Assembly (NCBI RefSeq): GCF_900188435.1
Contig: NZ_FYFA01000001.1
Coordinates: 1,984,001 to 2,048,000, forward strand
DNA: 64,000 nucleotides
Origin: Marinobacter sp. es.048
Lineage (GTDB): Bacteria; Pseudomonadota; Gammaproteobacteria; Pseudomonadales; Oleiphilaceae
Direction of reading: 5' to 3'
Shown here: piece after piece, positions 56,858 through 64,000 of the stretch
Numbering within the stretch: position 1 is the stretch's first letter
How the letters are laid out: each line of letters opens with the position of its first letter
Made by a program: the position numbers and the translations under genes
Notes under the pieces: model-generated
The model's database searches: none
What the model saw: the letters and a program-made list of their open reading frames with translations, nothing else
Told to the model about the DNA's origin: nothing

Positions 56858-58015
56858 ATGCCCGAAATGACAACTGCCGAACTCGTTTTTTCGCAAGGCA
56901 CGCTGACTCTCAGCCGGCCGGGCACCGGTGATCCGACGCTCAGGGCGTGGGATGCGGCGGACGAGCTTCTGCTTGAAGAGGCTCTTGGCGCTGCGGCAGC
57001 CTTTGATGAGCCCCGGGTCCTGGTGGTGGATGACCAGTTCGGGGCTCTGACGTTAGGGCTTTCGCGGCTGTCGCCGACCGTCGTTGCTGACAGCGCTTTG
57101 TTGCCCGCTGCGTTGGCAAGTAATGTTTCCTTGAACCCCGAGTTTGCTTTACCTGAATCTGTTTTTAGCTGGATAGATCCCCCGGCAGGCCCGTTCGACC
57201 TGGTGGTATTGAGAATACCGCGCCAGGCTGACTATCTGGCCTGGTTGTTGCGCTGGCTCAATGGCGTGATGGCTGATGCCGGTGTCTTGCTGGCAGGAGG
57301 CATGATCAAGCATCTGCCCGCGAAAAGCGTCGACGTGTTTGCCGAAGCGGTGCAGACGGAGCAGGTTCTGCCCGCGAGAAAAAAGGCTCGGGCAATTCGT
57401 TGCCGGAAAGGAGCACCGAGTCTGGCGAATTGGTCAGCTACCTGGAAGGGGTATGGATTAACCGGACGGAACGGCGATGTGGCAGTCGAGGCAATGCCCG
57501 CGGTGTTCGCCAGGGAAAATCTGGATATCGGTACTCGCTTGCTTCTGCCCCATGTGGCGAAAGCGGTATCGACTATACAGTCCGGCGGCTCTGTACTTGA
57601 TCTGGCCTGTGGCAACGGCGTGCTGGGCCTGGCGACGCTGGCGGAAAGAGGAGATCTACAGTTGGGTTTCAGCGACGTTTCAAGCCAGGCTTTGCTCAGT
57701 GCCCGCCATAATGTTGAACGAGCTTTTCCGGACGCCAGCACGACTTTCTCTCACAGCGATGGCATTGTTACAGGTACCGGCGCTTTCGACCTGATCCTTC
57801 TGAATCCGCCGTTTCACGAGGGTGGTGTGATCGGTGACCACATTGCCCAGCGGTTATTCGAGCAGGCTTCGCAACACCTGAGGCCGGGCGGTCGCCTGCT
57901 CCTGGTAGGAAATCGCCACCTGGGCTATCACCGAAGCCTGCGGCGGTATTTTTCTCTGGTAGAACAGCTGGATGCCAGCCCCAAGTTTGTGGTGTTCCGG
58001 GCCGGCAACCGCTAA
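56858..58015 (+). CDS. rlmG: 23S rRNA (guanine-N2)-methyltransferase RlmG-like
   Basis: A 385-aa RsmC-type double-domain methyltransferase: SAM site VLDLACGNGVLGLA near residue 247 and NPPFHEGGVIGDHIAQRLF near 311, the latter with the RlmG-type continuation. RlmG modifies G1835 of 23S rRNA; the distinction from RsmC rests on the sequence after NPPFH and length, so assignment is probable rather than certain. ATG 56858 is used; ATG 56867 is an alternative. Confidence 0.8.
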   Translation: MPEMTTAELVFSQGTLTLSRPGTGDPTLRAWDAADELLLEEALGAAAAFDEPRVLVVDDQFGALTLGLSRLSPTVVADSALLPAALASNVSLNPEFALPESVFSWIDPPAGPFDLVVLRIPRQADYLAWLLRWLNGVMADAGVLLAGGMIKHLPAKSVDVFAEAVQTEQVLPARKKARAIRCRKGAPSLANWSATWKGYGLTGRNGDVAVEAMPAVFARENLDIGTRLLLPHVAKAVSTIQSGGSVLDLACGNGVLGLATLAERGDLQLGFSDVSSQALLSARHNVERAFPDASTTFSHSDGIVTGTGAFDLILLNPPFHEGGVIGDHIAQRLFEQASQHLRPGGRLLLVGNRHLGYHRSLRRYFSLVEQLDASPKFVVFRAGNR

Positions 58016-58028
58016 AAGGTCATACGGG

Positions 58029-58649
58029 TTAAAGAGTGGGAGCCGGGCGGTCGTAACCCAGGCGGGCCAGGGTGTCCACAATGGTCTGGGTCTGACTGTC
58101 TATCTCTATGTTCACCCGTTCACCCTCTTCACAGGTGCCAAAGGTTGTGGTGCGCAGGGTCTCCGGAATCAGATGGATGTTGAACCGGTTGCCACGAACT
58201 TCGCCGATGGTCAGGCTGGCGCCATTGATGGCGATGTAGCCCTTGGGGAAGATGTAGCGGGCCCATTCGTCGGGGACTTCGAACCACAGCGTAACGTTGT
58301 TTTCCGTGCGAAGGATTTCGACGATGTTCGCCGCCGTGTGGATATGCCCTGACAGAAGATGACCGCCAATTTCATCCCCGATTCGGGCGGCCCGTTCGAA
58401 ATTGACCTGGTCTCCGGTTTTCAGGTCCCCCAATGTGGTGAGTCTCAGGGTTTCCTGCATGGCATCGAAATAAAGCACGCTGTCTTCCTGGCGTGTCACG
58501 GTCAGGCAGGTGCCGTTGATTGCCACCGAAGCGCCAATGGACACGCCGCCTGCTTTGTCTGCCGGTAGCCTGATAGCAAAGGTGCTCAGTCCGGGCTCGG
58601 CACTGACGTCTTCGATGGTTGCAATGCCCTGGACAATGCCTGTGAACAT
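58029..58649 (-). CDS. ribE: Riboflavin synthase alpha subunit
   Basis: A 206-aa trimeric enzyme made of two similar lumazine-binding halves, starting MFTGIVQGIA, with VNFERAARIGDEIGGHLLSGH and the second-half YIAINGASLTIG. It dismutates dimethylribityllumazine to riboflavin. It stands alone here rather than in a rib operon, with a sigma-70 promoter at 58703-58731 and no FMN riboswitch. Convergent with rlmG, 13 nt apart. Confidence 0.95.
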   Translation of the reverse strand: MFTGIVQGIATIEDVSAEPGLSTFAIRLPADKAGGVSIGASVAINGTCLTVTRQEDSVLYFDAMQETLRLTTLGDLKTGDQVNFERAARIGDEIGGHLLSGHIHTAANIVEILRTENNVTLWFEVPDEWARYIFPKGYIAINGASLTIGEVRGNRFNIHLIPETLRTTTFGTCEEGERVNIEIDSQTQTIVDTLARLGYDRPAPTL

Positions 58650-58702
58650 AATCCCGACCTCGTTAGGTGTGGTGTGCGGATGCCTTTCTGGCAGGTGCGC
58701 CA

Positions 58703-58731
58703 AGGATAACGAGCGGGCTGACCAATGCCAA
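58703..58731 (-). promoter_or_regulatory. Sigma-70 promoter of ribE
   Basis: On the minus strand TTGGCA (58726-58731) and TATCCT (58703-58708) are separated by 17 bases. The start codon of ribE is about 54 nt downstream. Confidence 0.55.
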
Positions 58732-58807
58732 GGTTGAGGCGGGGGAATTCAAGTATCCGATGCGATGGTCGATACCTGTTTAAACCCCTGAATTCGGACA
58801 ATCTGTC

Positions 58808-59701
58808 ATGGCTGAAAATCAGAGTAAGGCTGCTAACCAGGCGAATGAGCCGGCGCAGGCCCCGGTACTGAGGCCAGGCCGGGCGGCCGATCCTGTGCCG
58901 GCGCCCATAACTGCGGGTGCCCAGGCTTCGGCGCCAGTATCCGCTAGTCAGGCCGCAGAAAATGCACCGTCCCATCAGGCCCCGGACACCGCTGCCAAAA
59001 CCGGTAAACCGTTAGGTGGTGAGGAGTCACGGGAGGCGGACAGTCGCGGGACCGAGAGGGTGTTGGCAGAATCCCGGCAACGCAAACTTCGGCTGATGCT
59101 GCGGCAGTGTGACCGGGTGCTGCTTATGGACTTCGATCTGCTCGCCATGAACGGTTGGCCGGACAACTTTACTATGGCCGAGGCGCGCCGGGGTCGGGAT
59201 CTATGGTTGTTCAGTGCGTTGATTGCCGCAGCCATCTTTCTGAGTGGACTGACCGGATTTGTCCCGGCCTGGATTGCCGGCGGCGGCTTCGGTGCCTTTG
59301 TGATCATTCTGTTTCTGGGAATACCGGCGGTACGCAGAATCTACACCACCAAGCCTTCCTATCTTGATTTGATCATGACCCGACGGCGGATGCTCCGAGA
59401 GGCAAGGCAGCACGTTGCTCATCTGGAGGGGGCAGATGGCCTTGTCTGGCAATGTGCCCGAATGGCTGATTTTAACCCTGCGCTGAAGAACACGCGCTTC
59501 AGCAATCTTCTCAGGTCGTCCGAGAACCGAGTCCTGTCGCGCCAGTTGAATCGTCGGGAGCACGTACGCCTTTACCTGATATACCTGCTGGAGGCAGAGA
59601 AGGCATACAGCCGCGTTCAGAAAGCCTTCTTCGAGGGTAACCAGGAAGCGATTGACCAGGGCTGGGAAGAGGTGGCGGCAGAGCCTGACCCCAGAACTTG
59701 A
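58808..59701 (+). CDS. Two-helix membrane protein of unknown function
   Basis: A 297-aa protein: Ala/Pro/Gln-rich, likely disordered first 75 residues; then a helical cytoplasmic part (RKLRLMLRQCDRVLLMDFDLL); two transmembrane helices near residues 140-185 (LWLFSALIAAAIFLSGLTGF; GFGAFVIILFLGIPAV); and a basic helical C-terminal part of about 110 residues. No family was recognised. It is divergent from ribE and lies 60 nt before psrA, whose operators fall between the two. Confidence 0.7.
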   Translation: MAENQSKAANQANEPAQAPVLRPGRAADPVPAPITAGAQASAPVSASQAAENAPSHQAPDTAAKTGKPLGGEESREADSRGTERVLAESRQRKLRLMLRQCDRVLLMDFDLLAMNGWPDNFTMAEARRGRDLWLFSALIAAAIFLSGLTGFVPAWIAGGGFGAFVIILFLGIPAVRRIYTTKPSYLDLIMTRRRMLREARQHVAHLEGADGLVWQCARMADFNPALKNTRFSNLLRSSENRVLSRQLNRREHVRLYLIYLLEAEKAYSRVQKAFFEGNQEAIDQGWEEVAAEPDPRT

Positions 59702-59714
59702 CATGGATGCGCTT

Positions 59715-59741
59715 CAAACGTATGTTTCAAACAGACGTTTG
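59715..59741. promoter_or_regulatory. Double PsrA-type operator
   Basis: Two overlapping dyads: CAAAC-GTAT-GTTTC (59715-59728) and the perfect CAAAC-AGAC-GTTTG (59728-59741). Both fit the published PsrA motif of C/GAAAC-N2-4-GTTTG/C. They end about 20 nt before the psrA start, so the regulator very probably represses its own gene. Confidence 0.8.
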
Positions 59742-59761
59742 CTAGAGGCTTTGATAACAAA

Positions 59762-60439
59762 ATGGCGCAGTCTGATACCGTTGACCGGATTCTCGATGCA
59801 GCCGAAGAGCTGTTCGCCGACCGGGGTTTCTCGGAAACCTCGCTCCGAATGATTACCAGTAAGGCTAAAGTAAATCTGGCCGCTGTCAATTACCACTTTG
59901 GTTCAAAGAACGCCCTGATTCATGCGGTGTTCGCGCGCTTTCTGACGCCGTTTTCTGCCACGCTGGAAAACGCCTTTGATGAACTTGAAGAACGATGCAG
60001 CGGCAAGCCGCCAACCCTGAATCAAACGCTTTGGGCGCTCACGGAAAGTGCGGTGCGCATGCCCCAGCGTAACGAAAAGGGTATTTCGATCTTTATGCGC
60101 CTGCTCGGGCTTGCCTACACCCAGTCCCAGGGCCATTTACGCAAGTTTCTCGAGCAGGAGTATAGCGAGCCCTTCAGCCGATTCATGCGGCTGCTCAAGG
60201 AAGCGACCCCACAGCTGTCGTCGGTGGATCGCTACTGGCGAATCCAGTTCATGCTCGGGGCAACGGCGTTCACCATGTCCAGCAGCGATGCGCTGAGGGA
60301 TATCCTCCAGAACAAGCTGGGTGTGGAAACCACCGTCCAGGAAATTGCTGCCCGTTTGGTGCCCTTCCTGGCCGCCGGTATGCAGGCTGAAGATGCCATG
60401 TTGATTCCGCCCGCCGGCAGCAAGGTCTCGGTTGCCTGA
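59762..60439 (+). CDS. psrA: TetR-family regulator PsrA
   Basis: A 225-aa regulator with N-terminal HTH (RILDAAEELFADRGFSETSLRMITSKAKVNLAAVNYHFGSK, given here in part) closely resembling Pseudomonas PsrA, which senses long-chain fatty acids and controls rpoS and beta-oxidation genes. The double operator just upstream and the nearby methylthioinosine phosphorylase gene, also near psrA in Pseudomonas, support the call. Confidence 0.87.
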   Translation: MAQSDTVDRILDAAEELFADRGFSETSLRMITSKAKVNLAAVNYHFGSKNALIHAVFARFLTPFSATLENAFDELEERCSGKPPTLNQTLWALTESAVRMPQRNEKGISIFMRLLGLAYTQSQGHLRKFLEQEYSEPFSRFMRLLKEATPQLSSVDRYWRIQFMLGATAFTMSSSDALRDILQNKLGVETTVQEIAARLVPFLAAGMQAEDAMLIPPAGSKVSVA

Positions 60440-60494
60440 ATTCCTCTGTCTCGGTTAGGCTCTCCTCTGAATCTCCATGGGAGCCTGACCGGTT

Positions 60495-60989
60495 TTGACG
60501 CATCCTGCATCAGTCCGCATTGACATTGATCTGACCCTCCAGCGCCTGCGGCTTGAAACCGAGGGCGGAGAGCTTATTGCCTCCTATCCGGTTTCCACCG
60601 GTTCACACGGGCCGGGTGAGAGCGATGGCAGTGGCTGCACTCCACGAGGCGAACATTATATTCGCGCGAGTATTGGCGCCGGAGTTCCGGAGGGAACGGT
60701 ATTTCGTGCCCGGCGCCCGACAGGCGAAACCTATAGCGCCGAACTTTCCCGTCTACATCCTGACCGTGACTGGATCCTGAGCCGGATTCTCTGGTTATGT
60801 GGTCGCGAGTGGGGCAAAAACCGGGGCCCGGGTGTCGATACTTTCCGCCGCTTCATATACATTCACGGCACACCTGACAGCGAGCCTATGGGCGTGCCGC
60901 TGTCACACGGCTGTGTGCGGATGCGCAATGAAGACATTATTGATCTGTTTGAGCGCGTCGTGCCGGGAACGGCCGTTTCCATTCGATAA
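60495..60989 (+). CDS. Cytosolic YkuD-domain protein, probable L,D-carboxypeptidase (ElsL-like)
   Basis: A 164-aa YkuD catalytic domain with the motif HGTPDSEPMG then SHGCVRMRNEDI, holding the catalytic His and Cys. No signal peptide or membrane anchor is visible, unlike periplasmic L,D-transpeptidases. A signal-less YkuD protein in Acinetobacter (ElsL) is a cytosolic L,D-carboxypeptidase that trims tetrapeptides in murein recycling; by analogy this is the likely role. In Pseudomonas the recycling gene nagZ occupies the place after psrA. The start is TTG 60495, with GGGAG about a dozen nt upstream, and is uncertain. Confidence 0.75.
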   Translation: MTHPASVRIDIDLTLQRLRLETEGGELIASYPVSTGSHGPGESDGSGCTPRGEHYIRASIGAGVPEGTVFRARRPTGETYSAELSRLHPDRDWILSRILWLCGREWGKNRGPGVDTFRRFIYIHGTPDSEPMGVPLSHGCVRMRNEDIIDLFERVVPGTAVSIR

Positions 60990-61013
60990 ACCTTTCGAAA
61001 CCAGAGGGATCCG

Positions 61014-63857
<2,844 letters not shown>

Positions 63858-63869
63858 GAGCCGGACGCG

Positions 63870-64000
63870 TCATTTTTTAGCAGGCTCCAACTCGCCAAGC
63901 ATCCGGGAAATGCCGTCGAGTTTACCACCGGTTGTGGCATCCTTCAGCCGAAAACGAAAGCTGTTGGCACCTTCGAGCCGGTACTGGTCCGGTGCGGATT
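63870..64000 (-). CDS. mfd: C-terminal end of a leftward gene, probably mfd (partial)
   Basis: On the minus strand a frame runs from the window edge to TGA at 63870-63872, encoding 42 complete residues ending DGISRMLGELEPAKK, with PDQYRLEGANSFRFRLK before it. In Pseudomonas the gene upstream of the CsiV-like gene is mfd, the transcription-repair coupling factor, whose C-terminal domain is variable. Assigned mainly from this gene order. Confidence 0.5.
   Translation of the reverse strand, partial: SAPDQYRLEGANSFRFRLKDATTGGKLDGISRMLGELEPAKK

Noticed and set aside
58650..58807. Possible FMN riboswitch upstream of ribE
   Set aside because: None of the conserved RFN-element segments (such as AGGGGCAGGG-type core) is present in the leader.

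Overview
The window is a contiguous piece of a gammaproteobacterial chromosome, most likely Marinobacter or a close relative. This rests on Pseudomonas-type gene order (fliG-H-I-J ... fliK, fliLMNOPQR-flhB, flhA-flhF-fleN-fliA, cheYZAB-motCD-parC-parP-cheW, ccmABCDEFGHI), polar-flagellum regulators FlhF and FleN, a PsrA-type regulator, a giant NAD-glutamate dehydrogenase, and a fairly GC-rich sequence. Species assignment is inference; no rRNA or other marker gene is present.

Region 1 (1-12326) is the flagellar export and switch block: the fliG end, fliH-I-J, a three-gene partner-switching/phosphorelay insert (STAS protein, response regulator-phosphatase-kinase, Hpt protein), fliK, then fliL-M-N-O-P-Q-R-flhB. 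Sigma-54 type -24/-12 elements lie before fliK and fliL. Region 2 (12327-15457) interrupts the flagellar genes: two large inverted-repeat elements sharing an identical 28-nt core, then a leftward methyltransferase-uraA-upp operon. Region 3 (15576-30005) resumes with flhA (own sigma-54 element), flhF, fleN, fliA, cheY, cheZ, cheA, cheB, motC, motD, then a terminator and a near-consensus sigma-28 promoter before parC-parP-cheW and a DUF2802 gene.

Region 4 (30032-35093) is the least ordinary part: a protein-isoaspartate-methyltransferase-like domain fused to a complete PilB/GspE-type secretion ATPase, translationally coupled to a MoxR-type AAA+ ATPase, facing a leftward pair made of a second FliK-like protein and a stand-alone copy of the FlhB C-terminal fragment. 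Region 5 (35226-42469) is the complete cytochrome c maturation operon ccmABCDEFGHI. Region 6 (42473-49437, leftward) is a MoxR-DUF58-DUF4381-BatA-BatB/C-BatD cluster.

Region 7 (49601-64000) is housekeeping: NAD-glutamate dehydrogenase, beta-carbonic anhydrase, a 57-codon small gene, rRNA methyltransferases of RsmC and RlmG type, riboflavin synthase, an unknown membrane protein, psrA with a double operator, a cytosolic YkuD protein (probably an L,D-carboxypeptidase), an MscS channel, a methylthioinosine phosphorylase-like gene, a CsiV-like protein and the end of a gene that is probably mfd. No tRNA, rRNA, CRISPR array, transposase or prophage was seen. The best candidates for something undescribed are the twin structured repeats at 12371-12687 and the methyltransferase-secretion ATPase fusion with its AAA+ partner.
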